Shown here piece after piece: positions 23,270 through 35,139 of a DNA stretch of 64,000 bases; positions within the stretch are counted from its first letter, which is position 1; every line of letters starts with the position of its first letter. The translations under genes were made by a program, and so were the position numbers. The DNA is from Cyclina sinensis (Eukaryota; Mollusca; Bivalvia; Venerida; Veneridae), in NCBI GenBank assembly GCA_012932295.1, contig JAAONU010000001.1:8207104-8271103 (forward strand), written 5' to 3'. The notes beneath the pieces are model-generated. The model was not told where the DNA came from. It searched no databases and saw only the letters and a program-made list of their open reading frames with translations.

Positions 23270-25320
23270 AAGAGGGCCATGATGGCCCTGGATCGCTCAC
23301 CTGAGCACTTTGGCTGTAGGTTTGCTGTTAAGCAGTATTTCATTTTTTAATTGGAAATATGTAAGTGCCTACAAACCAAATATGTAAAATATCAGTCAAT
23401 AAATAAAGGCTCTATGACAGAAAGTAGAAATATCTGTTATAAGCTATGGTGACCTTGACCTTGACCCAGTGACCTCAAACCCTACTTATGGGTAGAGGTC
23501 CATGCAAGGAACCTCTATACTGAATATCAAAGTTATTGGTCTATAAATGAAGGCTCTATGAGGTACAGTAGAAAAATCTACTTTTAGCCTCAGTGACCTT
23601 TAACCTAATCTAATAATTTGAAAAAGCTTGGTAAAGCTTGCTTCGTGCAAAATTTTAAAATTCTAGGCTTTGTGGTTTCAGACAAAAAGATTTTTAAAGA
23701 TTTTCTTCTATATTGTTATTTAAAACTTGTGACCCCTCGGGCGGGGCCAATAGTGACCCCAGGGACATTTTTCTAACAAACTTGCTAGAGGTCCACTAGG
23801 CTGCATACCAAATATCTTAACTCTAGGACTTGTGGTTTCTGACAAGAAGATTTTTCAAGTTTTTCCTATAAAATTCTATGTAAAACATGTGACCCCTAGG
23901 GCAGGGCCTATTTTGACCAAGGGGCCATGATTTGAACAAACTTGAGAGAGGTCCATTAGATAATGCTGCACACCAAATATCTTAACCCTGGGCCTTGTTG
24001 TTTATGACAAGAAGATTTTTAAAGCTTTTCCTATATAACTCTATGTAAAACATGTGACCCCTGGGGCGGGGCCATTTTTGACCAAGGGGCCATGACTTGA
24101 ACAAACTTGATAGAGGTCCTCTAGACAATGCTTCATACAAAATATCTTAACTCTAAGCCTTATGGTTTATTCTGTGAAGATTTTTAAAACCTTTTCCTAT
24201 ATAATTCTATGTAAAACATGTGACCCCTAGGGCAGGGCCTATTTTGACCCAGTGGCTATGATTTGAACAAACTTAGTAGAGGTCCACTAGACAATGCTAC
24301 ACACAAAATATCTAAGCTCTATGCCTTACAGTTTCTGACAAGAAGACTTTTTAAGATTTTCCTATATAACTCTATGTAAAACAAGTGACCCCTGGGGCAG
24401 GGCTTTTTTTGATCCAGAGGCCATGATTTGAACAAACTTGGTAGAGGTCCACTAGACAATTCTACACACAAAATATCTAAGCTCTATGCCTTACGGTTTC
24501 TGATAAGAAGATTTTTAAAGTTTTTCCTATATAACTCTATGTTAAACAAGTGACCCCTGGGGCGGGGCCATTTTTGACCCAGAGGCCATGATTTGAACAA
24601 ACTTGGTAGATGTCCACTAGACAATGCTACACACCAAATATCTAAGCCCTATGCCTTACGGTTTCTGACAAGAAGATTTTTTAAAGATTTTCCTATATAA
24701 CTCTATGTAAAACAAGTGACCCCTGGGGCGGGGCCATTTTTGACCCAGAGGCCATGATTTGAACAAACTTGGTAGAGGTTCACTAGACAATGCTACATAC
24801 CAAATATCTTAACTCTAGGCCTTCTTGTTTCTGACAAGAGATTTTCAAGTTTTCCCAATATAACTCTATGTAAAATCAACTGACCCCTGGGGTGGGGTCA
24901 GTTTTGACCCCAGGGACATAATTTGAACAAACTTGGTAGAGGTCCACTAGATGATGCTTCATACCAAATACCAAAGCTCCAGGCCTTGTGGTTTCGGAGA
25001 AGAAGATTTTTAAAGATCCAACTTATAAAATCTATTTTTAGCTCCTACAATCCCAAGATATTGTTTTTCTACTTTCCGTCCGTCTGTATGTCTGTCTGTA
25101 TGTCACAAAGTTTGTCTGCCCTTATTCTTCATAACCGATGGTTGGATTTCAGTGGGTCTTGCTATGTTTATTTGGTACTAAGCCAAGTTGAGAAATACAG
25201 ACATACAGACGGACGGAAAGTAGAAAAACAATATCTTGGGATTGTAGGGGAGACATAATGAAAAAGACACACCTACAACGCACGCACAAACAGAATTACA
25301 CAGTTTTTCCGTGCAACAAT
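23270..25320. repeat. Core of the element: bivalve-type 165-bp tandem
   Basis: It starts GAGGGCCATGATGGCCCTGG. Then come TGACCTTGACCTTGACCC (23450) and about eight units marked by CTATGTAAAAC at 23876, 24041, 24207, 24372, 24537, 24703 and 24866, a spacing of 163-166 bp. Each unit carries GTGACCCCTGGGGCGGGGCC and GAACAAACTTGGTAGAGGTCC or variants. A degenerate relative is at 36640-37100. Confidence 0.85.
25044..25248. repeat. Perfect 52-bp inverted repeat with 101-bp loop
   Basis: Arms 25044-25095 and 25197-25248 are exact complements and include CCGTCCGTCTGTATGTCTGT and TACTTTC. The GACGGACGG core also occurs in the 20.3-kb and 29.3-kb repeats. Confidence 0.85.
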
Positions 25321-26240
25321 TTTTATGTTATTATGCTGTTATACCATTCTATCAGTCGGTGCTCAGACTATATTTGATATTATTAAAAGTATAGCAAAAT
25401 CGTGTACAAGTTGTTATTGACAATTAATCTTTCCTTATTATCATGTCGTTTCACTGAACAGAAATTACTAAAATAAAAACTAACGTATTAACCTGAAGAG
25501 CTGATGAAATGCTTCATCGGTATGAAAATGACAATGATCATGTTTGATACTGATCAACACGCGATCCCTTAAAATACGACCTATGAACGAGGCGGCATGA
25601 GTACGAATTCCACTCACAGATGGTCTATTAAACGCACTAACGATTCTTCAGTTATTTAAATAGTCTGTATGTGTAAAATTTCATGAATCCGATATGTTCG
25701 TGTCTTCAGAATCTTCTGCGCCGACTTGATGTTGTGCAACAATGTTTTTCTTGCCGAAAACCATGTTGATAGTGGTTACGTTGAAATACTGCTTCCACAC
25801 ATATCATTTTAAAAACCTATTCCACACATATCTCTTTTGAATTATTTGGCATTATTTTGTTCACTTGTTGAATTAAATGCATTCCACACACAATGTTTAT
25901 TCTGTATCAAATATTGTTCGCTCCGGTCATATAATAGGTTTCTTAAACAAACTATAAAGGTGGATTTAGCATCGTTTCTAAGATATGCTTCCACACATAT
26001 CATCGCAATTTTAGCAATTTAAAACGCGCCGTTTCATTTTATTAAAAAGCTACAAAATATTTGCGAGAAACATTTGGGGACAGTTTGTGTTACCAAAGGG
26101 AGCGGGCACTCAACTCTATCCGATGAAAAATTATGATGTATTAAAAAAAATGTCGTAAAAAATGTTACCTCAATCGACGTTTTGTTTACATTTTGTACAC
26201 CCACACATATCCATCGAAGTCACGTGGTATCGGCACCGTG
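25321..26240 (-). repeat. Right terminal inverted repeat
   Basis: Inverted copy of 22339-23269, ending CACGTGGTATCGGCACCGTG. A few single-base and short indel differences from the left arm are visible, e.g. near 26105 and 26140. Confidence 0.85.
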
Positions 26241-26245
26241 TTACT

Positions 26246-27366
26246 TGTCTTACAATATTTTCACTCAAGTCTTACAAAGTCTCACTCTAAAATTAGATGA
26301 TTATTCACTTAAACATGAAAATTCCTCGAAACGACCTTTGTGGTGGTGATTAAAATATGAAAGAGAAGGTTGTATTGACCATAAAGTATTGTTACAAAAC
26401 GCTATTCAAATTTCAAAATTTTTAAGGAGAGAAATAAGTTTCATCGTTTGAAATTTTCGTTACAAAATTGTAAGCCTCGTTACCGTGATACTGCCATGAG
26501 TATTTTCATATTTCCTTGATAGGAAATTTAGTTTTAAAATGTAGATGTTAAAATGATATGCTAGGCATTCAAAACTCACCTCGCAGTAATGCTGGTCATA
26601 AAAAGTCTGGGAAAATCTTAATTAGAAATAATCATTGCATAGTGTTTTTTTTTTTTCAATTTAACACGGTTCATTTGATGATGTTTCAAGCAATATTTTT
26701 TATCTAAAACATAATTCTATAAATAACTTACCTGAGTTAGCGTAATTACCGATCCGTGCAATAACCGTGATTGCCCCAAAAGCGTTCGTTACAGTGTATT
26801 TCGTAATAAAGGTTTCATAATGATAAATCACATGTCTAGAAAGAAGTTCATGCTTTCGAAATTTGATACTGAAACATTCTAATTTACGAGATTGTTTATT
26901 ATTGATTCGAGTTGCCATTCCGATAGGAGGGCGCTGCACTTACAGTCCCCAAACATTTTTATTCCAGCTTTGCTGACTTAGCGATGTAATTGTTGTTGAC
27001 TCAGGCTTGCGTTACAATACATTTATAAGCCCAATAATAGTGAAACGATGCAAAATCTATTTGAGATGACAGATTTTGAGCACAATGGCATATATAATAT
27101 TTTTCACTTTGTTACGAAAAGGTTTTTGCTATTATTTATTAGTGGTGTGGGCTGGGTATTTACTCTTAAAATTAAGTTAACAACTATCACAAACTGAACT
27201 GACAGGTTTCTTCGACTTGGTGTGCCGTTACGCGATATTTAAGACTATCTATTCATTAGTGTTTGACAATGTAACTTTTCCCTAAAAGCATTTCCGAATG
27301 TAACGTTACTTTTTCAGGAGACATGAGTACCATTTGAGCGTTATATCATTTAAACGTGTACTCAAC
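26246..27366. other. No gene supported; one frame ends at a good donor
   Basis: The minus frame 26939-26700 runs into CTCAG followed by GTAAGT at 26732-26727, and a second GTGAGT donor lies near 26575. This could be part of a transcribed gene or a non-coding RNA, but no protein family is recognisable and phases of the candidate exons do not join cleanly. Confidence 0.25.
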
Positions 27367-27646
27367 CATATTTTCAAGTTGTCATGTTGATCTTAGACGG
27401 CAAACGCGTAACTTTACTTAAACATATTTTCAAGTTGTCATGTTGATCTTAGATGACAAACGCGTAACTTTACTTAAACATATTTTCAAGTTGTCATGTT
27501 GATCTTATATGGCAAACGCGTAACTTTACATAAACATATTTTCAAGTTGTAATGTTGATCTTAGATGGTAAACGCGTAACTTTACTTAAACATATTTTCA
27601 AGTTGTCATGTTGATCTTAGATGGCAAACGCGTAACTTTACTTAAA
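27367..27646. repeat. 56-bp tandem repeat, five units
   Basis: Units begin at 27367, 27423, 27479, 27535 and 27591, exactly 56 bp apart. Each has CATATTTTCAAGTTGT and AAACGCGTAACTTTA. Only a few substitutions separate units, so the array is young. Confidence 0.95.
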
Positions 27647-27889
27647 CATATTTTATTTGCTCATGTATACATGCAATATACAAAGAGTATATACAAACGT
27701 AGAAATATAATGAGTACTATTAAAAGAGTAAAAAGGTCGTGCAACTAGTTCTGTCAATATAAATTTAGGCCCTCTCCTGTGAAAAAGTGGTTTAATAATC
27801 ATAGTTTTTATGCAAATAGGCTCAATAAAGAAGAAACGGGGAGGAAGACTGAAAAACTCATTTAGACAGTTTTTTTTCGAAAAATGTTC

Positions 27890-28470
27890 TTCTATTCTGC
27901 TGGATTTGCTCTGCTTTTCTGCCATGCTATCCTTCTAGAGTTGTTCTGCTATTCTGTTATTCTGCTAGAGTTGTTCTGCTTTTTTTGCCATTCTGCTATT
28001 CTGCTGGGTTTGCTTTGATATTCTGCTGGGCTTGCTTTGATATTCTGCTTGGCTTGCTTTGATATTCTGCTGGGCTTGCTTTGATATTCTGCTTGGCTTG
28101 CTTTGATATTCTGCTGGGCTTGCTTTGATATTCTGCTTGGCTTGCTTTGATATTCTGCTGGGTTTGCTTTGATATTCTGCTTGGTTTGCTTTGATATTCT
28201 GCTGGGCTTGCTTTGATATTCTGCTGGGTTTGCTTTGATATTCTGCTTGGCTTGCTTTGATATTCTGCTGGGCTTGCTTTGATATTCTGCTTGACTTGCT
28301 TTGATATTCTGTTGGGCTTGCTTTGATATTCTGCTTGGTTTGCTTTGATATTCTGCTGGGCTTGCTTTGATATTCTGCTTGGCTTGCTTTGATATTCTGC
28401 TGGGTTTGCTTTGATATTCTGCTGTTCCGCTATTCTGCCTGTGATGTTCTGCTGTTCTGCTAAAGTGTTT
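27890..28470 (+). repeat. TTCTGC minisatellite with a 22-bp core array
   Basis: The centre (28002-28424) is about 19 units of 22 bp reading GCTTGCTTTGATATTCTGCT with TGG or GGG joining bases; two unit types roughly alternate. Three units make 66 bp, so the minus frame at 28484-27996 shows a 22-residue repeat; it is taken as a by-product. Flanks are irregular TTCTGCTATTCTGC. Confidence 0.9.
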
Positions 28471-28716
28471 CTTTCAACACACAAAAAATGTTTAAAAGGC
28501 GAGGTAATAAAGTTGTTCTTTTAACAGACTAGAATAGTTTTTATTATAACTTCTTGTAGTAGAATGTTTGCCGCGAAAATTCTAAGGCTTATGTTAATTG
28601 CTATAAAGATGCAAGGTCAAATGACTTAAAAAAGCATTTAGATATTTTTAATGTTCGAACTTTTTAAGTACACGTGTAGGGGACTAAATAAGTAATCAAA
28701 ACCTTTTATCTTTTGA

Positions 28717-28960
28717 ATGATGTTCTGTAGTTCTGCTACTCTGCTATTCTGCTGTTCTGCTATTCTGCTTGAGTTGCTCCGCTATTCTGTTGGAGTTGTC
28801 CTGCTATTCTGCTGTTCTGCTATTCTGCTGGAGTTGTTTTGCTGTTCTGTAGTTCTTCTGAAGTTTTCTTTCACGAGAATAAAAATGATTCCGCTTTTGT
28901 ACTGTAGGTGTTTTATTATTCTGCTGTTCTGCTGAAGTTTTCTCCTAGAATTTTTTGTCT
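28717..28960 (+). repeat. TTCTGC minisatellite block
   Basis: Irregular units of TTCTGCTATTCTGCTGGAG. It is followed by GTTTTCTCCTAGAATTTTTTG and by the repeated segment at 29066. Confidence 0.8.
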
Positions 28961-29065
28961 TTATTTTATTTTGCTCTAAGTTCATATGTTGGCTAAAAGA
29001 CTACTTTCACGAACCAGAATTTTTTACTAGGGTGGGGGAGGGTTATGGGGAGGAAGTAAAATGCA

Positions 29066-29400
29066 TTATTTCCATATCGCCATCTACTTACACTCTAATT
29101 TTCATTAACCTAGCTCGTATAATTTTCGACTGAAAAAAGATCTGTCTGTTAAAGCCAAGTTTTAACCATTTCTATTACCATAGTTACCAGAATTTTGATC
29201 GGAAGATAAAGCAAAGTGACCTGCATAATCGCCATGTTGCCATGTTTCCAAAAATCAAGTTTGAACAACTGAGTTGATACGGTTTTCTTTTGTTATCGAG
29301 GGATCCAGATTCCCGGACCGTCGGACGGACAGACGGAAAGACGAACAGACAGACGGAGGGAAAACTTCGATAGAGAACTATAAAACTCAACAGACCATTT
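29066..29400 (+). repeat. Dispersed repeat unit, copy 1
   Basis: Matches 29663-30000 in direct orientation: AATGCATTAT...CCATAT, TACCAGAATTTTGAT, GGGATCCAGATT, a GGACAGACGGAAAGACG block and AGAGAACTATAAAACTCA. The ends match, inverted, the left part of the 20.2-kb repeat. Confidence 0.7.
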
Positions 29401-29404
29401 GTCT

Positions 29405-29570
29405 TTTTGGAAGTTGTTATGCTTTTCTGCCATTTTGCTATTCTGCTGGAATTGTTCTGCTTTTCTGCTGAAGTTTTTCTTTCAACAGATAAAAATGATT
29501 CTGCTATTGTGCTAGAGTTGTTCTGCAATTCTGTTGGAGTTGTTCTGCTATTTAGCTGTTCTGCAATGTT
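29405..29570 (+). repeat. TTCTGC minisatellite block
   Basis: Inverted relative of 21278-21450. Together with the flanking 29066 and 29663 units it shows a composite repeat made of a TTCTGC array plus a GTCTGTCCG-bearing body. Confidence 0.8.
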
Positions 29571-29662
29571 TTTCTTCTTGAATTGTTTGCCTTTACAACT
29601 TTGTTCTAAGTTCATATTTATGTTGGTTGAGAACCAGAAATTTGAACAGAAGAAAAAAGTAA

Positions 29663-30000
29663 AATGCATTATCTCCATATTGCCGTCTACTTACATACTT
29701 ATATGCATTAACCTATCTCGTTTACTTTTTGAGTGATAAAAAGATCTATCTGTAAAACCCATAGTTTTACTGTTTCTGTTTCCACAGCGACCAGAATTTT
29801 GATTCGAGGATATCAAAAAAGTGACTTGCATAATTTCCGTGTTGCCATCTATTCATATATCAATTTTCACTAACGTAACTTATACGTTTTTATGTTATTG
29901 CGGGATCCAGATTTCCAGACAGTCGGACTAACAGGCGGAAAGACGGACAGACAGACGGAGGGCAAACTTCGGTAGAGAACTATAAAACTCAGGCTTTTGG
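29663..30000 (+). repeat. Dispersed repeat unit, copy 2
   Basis: Second copy of the 29066-29400 body, about 597 bp downstream, diverged mostly by substitutions. Confidence 0.7.
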
Positions 30001-30808
30001 TTTTTTTGAAAGCATCCATTTCCTTTCTTCTGTGCAAAACAATACACAAGCACCTCATAAGATGATGAATACTCAAAATGATAAATGCGTTTTGATTTTA
30101 CGTATTTTACTGTTACACGATACATCTTAATATCTGCATACAAAACGCATTATCATTAACACACAGACCCAAATAATTGTGATGGACGGCAACCGGGAGC
30201 TGACTTCTTTTAACCTCGACAGATTGAGAGCAATCATTTTAAAAGGTGTAATACTTGAAGTTTATGTGCAACATCCAATTTAGTCTTTAATTGTTATAAG
30301 GTGAAAGTTAAGGATTTAAATGTGTAAGGAAAGGGAAAAAAAAAGATGCATTACCTGGAATAATGAAATCAATCTTATTCTAATGCAATAATCTTGGTCT
30401 GTGTTAAAAGCTGCATTTAAACTATTTTTTAATATTGTTTTTGTTTATCAAATATTTTATAAAGATTTGTGTAGACAAACCACCGAATCTTTAAAAAAGT
30501 GACGAAATAATTAAGTGTGTGTATTTTTTGTATTGTTTAAATGTATGAAAATGTACTTTAAATCCATTATTTGATTTTTTTGTCCTTGTTAAAACGCAGT
30601 CTAAAACATTTTGGTTCGAAATGACTGAAAGTGTTTCTTTTCAGTATTTTATGAAAAAAGGAAACGGTTTTGTCTATAACTTATGCCAAAGGCTGAAAAC
30701 ATGGTTCACTAACCATAGGGCAAAACGGAAACCTCTGTCCGAGAATAAGTTGCCACCGATCAAGAACTGATGGTGAAGTAGCTATACATTTTACTGGGAA
30801 TAAGTATG

Positions 30809-30846
<38 letters not shown>

Positions 30847-33244
30847 ACTTTTAGGACCTCACTATGTATTATTTAAACTTTTTAGACGTTCGCTTTCTTT
30901 TTCACCTAGTTGTAAGAAATGTTATTGAAAGGAAAAACTTTAAACTTGCACGGTCTATCATTCGTATTTCTCTAGGCACAGTAACGTACAGGAGATAGAC
31001 CTTTTTTCTACTTTTCAGTTGTCGCCATTAAGACAAGCCTATTTTAATAACCAAATATGTTCAACTAACAGTTATAATTAAAAAAAATGAATGATTGAAC
31101 TTTAAATAAATAAATCCTGCTTCTTCTAGATAAGACGTCCTCACACCTCAAGCTAAATTTAGGCGAGTATCGGTCGTTATAATATAGAAAAAAATGTAAT
31201 GAAAGTATTGGTGGTTTACGCTGATATGTTTTAGCAAAACAAACCGTTCAATGTGTTATAAAAGTGTTGCTTTTTAAACATTTTACCCGCTAAGACGTAA
31301 TAGTTAGTGAGCACTTCGGTGTAAAGTTACAAACGTGAAATTTTACCTGAGTGCCAATTCCTGTCATTGCGCTTGCCTTTCGTTTGACTGTGACAAATTG
31401 TGACTACTTGGCTGTCGTCGATAGTATCATTTCAATGCTTTGGATTAAAAGCATCTCGATTGTCTTCAAATATTGTCAAAACCCCGCTGTATGTTTCTTC
31501 TATGAGGAAGGTTAATCGTAAGTATCAAATCATTACACTTACAACACACCAGCATGAAATATACATCAAAATATGTCACTGTCAAAATGCTTACTCTCGA
31601 AGATGAAATGTCGCATATCGAAAAAATCAAGTGTCCTCATCCATAAATTCAAACCACTTACAGTTTCAGCGATTTATTTGAAAGAAAGCCTAACCACCTG
31701 CAGAAGGGCGATGGTTTCTGTCTGATAACAATGTTTTGTGCTTTCTAGAATTGTTTCATTTTAAGGTCTCTATCCTGTATAATCAGGGTTTGCTAGATGC
31801 CCAGTAATAAGGACCAGGCTTTACTCAGACTGGTAAACTGTAGACTGTCTAATAACCTAATATTAACATTGTTCCTTGAAGAGTGAACAGAAAAATAATC
31901 TTTGTCATATTTGTAACTACAAAACTATGTGCACTTCAGAATAGTTTATGGAAAACATAATGACTGTTATGATGTATTACCGTAACATTTGTACTGAAAT
32001 GCACCTAATGAACTACTGGTGTACATATCCAACTTTTGTGTTTAGGTATTAACGGTTTAAGTATTTCAAGAAAACTAACAGACTCTTTCGGCTACTTTTT
32101 TTTAAACCGGTGTGGCAACAGAAGTTACAAAATATGCTGAGCTACGTAAAATAATGACTTACGTTTGGCTGTGCTAAATATACTTTAAAATTTGAACCAA
32201 AAGATTACTAACATTGCTCAGTTTAAGGACATCAATTCAAAACAGAATCATTTTTTTGTTTGTCAAATATTTGAACGCCCCGAATATGCATGACATAAAT
32301 GGATAGGATAGATATCATTTTGTTATTACCGTTTATAGTAGTTTTTTTTTCCTATCTGATTTTTTCATCAAAATAGCTTGTAATGGCCATTTAGAGAAAA
32401 ACCTACATTTTTTTAGTTGAAATTTCATCCTCATAAATTCCATATATCAAAAAAAGGTAAAACATTCGCTTAATTAAAATATTTTTCTCTTGTCAGTTCA
32501 TTCTCGCGTCGTTGATTGTGCATGAATTAGGGTTTTTCTTTTTCTTTCTATCACGAACAAAACAACTTGTATTATTAATTTGTCCGGTACAAGAAGGGCA
32601 CGTCTCACATTACTTTTTAATACATTGAATCAAATGTTTTACAGACAATGAAATACACAATCGTGCAATAAAGCCCGTTGAAATATAAAAGATAGAGTGA
32701 ATTTGAGAATGTGATGACAAACAGACACTCATTATTTTTACCGGAGTTCACATATTCTCTTGTTTGTATGTCACGAAGTAAAACAGCCTTGATATAAATA
32801 ATCAAATGAGCCGTGGATGTCGTTTCCTGAAATGATGTTGAAATTTACTTGAAGGTAGCTGAACAAGTTTTTTTCATATTTTTTTTATTATTATCATTTT
32901 TGCTGTTGTTGTTTTGAACAATAATATTTTTAAAGACAGGTAGGCAGGGCAAATCTTTTTAACGAGTAGACAAGTTTCTGTTCGTAAGGTGACAGTGCAT
33001 TCCAATTTTTATTACGTTTAAAAGTTCACTGAAACACTTTTTCTATGTTTAACACATTCTTATAGTATCTGTGCTGCTGTTGTAACAATGAATGCAATGA
33101 AACGAAATAAAGAAATAAACCGTCGCATTGTATGAACTGAACAAAACGGAAAAAAACTTAGAGCATTCATTCAACAAATGTGAAAGTAAGTCAAAAGGCG
33201 ATAGTTTTAAGAAGATTTCTATTTAAATATAGAATTGTAATGCT
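30001..33244. other. No gene supported
   Basis: AT-rich, largely single-copy sequence. The only clear feature is a TG tract. A frame at 31400-31606 ends near a GTAAGT at 31516, but no protein family or joining exon was recognised. Confidence 0.4.
30810..30844. repeat. (TG)n microsatellite
   Basis: About 17 uninterrupted TG repeats. Confidence 0.97.
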
Positions 33245-33565
33245 TTAAAGCGACTGACTCACAGATGGGCCGACGATGAAAAAAAGAAAAAATTACCACG
33301 TTAGTCACGGGTAGATACTTTAGGTATAAGATTAATTTTGACGAACTTTTACAAGTAGGCACTGTGGCTCATCAGTGGTCTACATCGTCGCTCTATATTT
33401 TACTGACCGAAAGGTCGTGGGTTCGAATCCTGGTTAAGTCAAAACTTTTTTTCAGTTTTCATGGTGTATAGAAGCATAATATTATGTTTTTTCCATAGTA
33501 TATTGAATTCTCTTAAATTTTAAAGAAAACAAATTAAGCAAAATTCTGTGAGTCAGTCGCTTTAA
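33245..33565 (+). mobile_element. TTAA-flanked element, family 1, copy 2 (deleted)
   Basis: The body is 33249-33561 with TTAA on both sides (33245-33248, 33562-33565). Terminal repeats are intact. It is in the opposite orientation to copies 1 and 3 and lacks about 118 bp between the left end and the internal hairpin. The hairpin is decayed to ACCACGTTAGTCACGGGT. Confidence 0.85.
33357..33440 (+). promoter_or_regulatory. tRNA-like module, copy 2
   Basis: ACTGTGGCTCATCAGTGGTC gives the A-box region and GGGTTCGAATCCTGG the B box, with CCGAAAGG before it. It has lost acceptor-stem pairing, as in the other copies. Confidence 0.65.
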
Positions 33566-34010
33566 CTTTGTCGTCTAACCTTTCATCCGTCTAATAGCAT
33601 GAACTTTGGCACATATTAATTTTCCTGGTCTCACCCATTCATTTTCGTTTTTAAATATTTAGAGTCGCCCAGTATCACTGAGAGTGGAAAGAGAACGGAG
33701 CTGACGTCAGAGGACTGACTCTCTCAATGAATTCATTTAATTATTCCACTTACCCAGATATTAAAATTATAGGTAAATTGGTCAAATATTTTAAACCTTG
33801 GTTGCTAGTTCGATCAAAAACAGAGGAAGAGGCGGAGTGAAATATATGGATCAGTCTTCATGCACCGCTGCCTCAGTTAATCAATCGATTTTAGTCAGAA
33901 GACAATATGTATTTACCACTAACATATAAGTAATTACATTCCTACTAGTATTCAAATTTAAAAAGAAAACTGTTTTCTGCATGAAAGTTGAACATATTTA
34001 ATCAACTACA
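33566..34010. other. No gene seen
   Basis: Short spacer between a TTAA element and a SINE; nothing recognisable. Confidence 0.4.
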
Positions 34011-34317
34011 AATCAGTAATATCTCTATCTGAGTTCATTTATCGTCGGTACATATTGCCCAAATGACCGACGCCCCCTGCAGAGATTAGTTATTTTATGT
34101 TGTGGGATATAGTGCAAGATACAGAAAGCATCGCATTCCAGAGACACCCTTGGTCCTTTAGCATGCTCAGTGTGGATCACTGATACATGGGACCTCGGTT
34201 AAGGTGTCATCCGATAGACAATTAGTAATGTTAGTGGAGGAGCAGGGATCGATCTCAGGACCCTGGGTTACCAGTCCAGCGCGTTACCACTGGTCCACTG
34301 ATCCGGTCCAATCAGTA
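34011..34317 (-). mobile_element. tRNA-derived SINE, copy 1
   Basis: The element is 34019-34309 with AATCAGTA direct repeats on both sides (34011-34018, 34310-34317). On the minus strand the head reads TGGACCAGTGGTAACGCGCT, then CCTGAGATCGATCC as a B-box-like segment, as in a tRNA. The body continues through ACTGAGCATGCTAAAGGACC to a tail ending CGACGATAAATGAACTC. A second copy is at 52925-53226. Reverse-strand insertion via LINE machinery is the usual mechanism. Confidence 0.8.
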
Positions 34318-35139
34318 GTTAGTGTAAAGTTTTCACTTATTGTTTGAGTGAAAATACATTTGATAACTAACCGATCAAAATGACTTTGCGCATTTTATCA
34401 GCAAAAAGTCAACTTGATGAATATCGGGAACTGACTTCAAAGAAGGCAATAAGCTATAATTTGTATTATTTTAACAGCATTTCACTGAAACGTAAGTCCG
34501 TTTTTGTCGACATTAACCATAAATGTTTCGTAAATGTTTGTCATCATGTAAAAAAAACTTATTTTTGCCCATAAAATAAAATGAATTACAACTACTTTGT
34601 GATGATTTTTGTACGAAAATTACGACAAATTCTTACCAAAGATTATATATGTTCATTTCAAATTCTTTGCAGGTAATTCAGGTTAAATGCCTTTTGGTAG
34701 TTTTTGTGCTTGTTTGGATTTGTTTATTGAATAAAAATTGTTGTTATGGTTATTTGTTTCCTCGTGTATTTTCAGACGCCTAGGAATGTTGCTCTTGTCT
34801 CTGCATAAGAGATTAGTAGTATATATTTTCCTAGACTAAGCTTCGTATCCCGGATAAGCAAGTCATTGTCATGTTTAGCACCCTAAATGTTTCAAAGACT
34901 CTTTCGTCGTAAAATGTTGCTCCTCAAAGGACCAGCCAACGCTAGAGAAAGCCTTATTTCAAACTGACAAACTTCTAAATAAAATGGCCGCTTGCAAGAC
35001 TTCAAGTTTTAAACAGTTGTCAAGCATTTGCTTCATTTAATCGTTTACAAGCACTCGGCATTACCTTCAGCATATGTACATTACCTACTATGAGTTGCCC
35101 TTTTAATCTTTCCATTTTCATATAGAATGCCAGCCAATA
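34318..35139. other. No gene seen
   Basis: The plus frame at 34380-34574 has no recognised domain. Nothing else is visible. Confidence 0.4.

Larger units (their letters stand above)
22334..26245. mobile_element. 3.9-kb element with ~0.93-kb terminal inverted repeats
   Basis: The left arm is 22339-23269 and the right arm 25321-26240, near-identical in inverted orientation. The termini read CACGGTGCCGATACCACGTG. TTACT lies immediately outside both ends (22334-22338 and 26241-26245), a 5-bp target duplication. The middle is tandem repeat with no transposase, so the element is non-autonomous or foldback-like. Arm similarity is high, suggesting recent insertion or gene conversion. Matching 60-98-codon frames in both arms (22556-22852 minus, 25837-26022 plus) are the same repeat sequence twice and show no known motif. 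Confidence 0.85.

Noticed and set aside
26700..26939. Minus-strand frame ending at a GTAAGT donor
   Set aside because: The donor is good, but the next candidate exon (about 26579-26605) introduces a stop in the matching phase and no domain is recognised.
27996..28484. 162-codon minus-strand frame with a 22-residue repeat
   Set aside because: Produced by the 22-bp minisatellite cycling through three frames; no independent evidence of coding.
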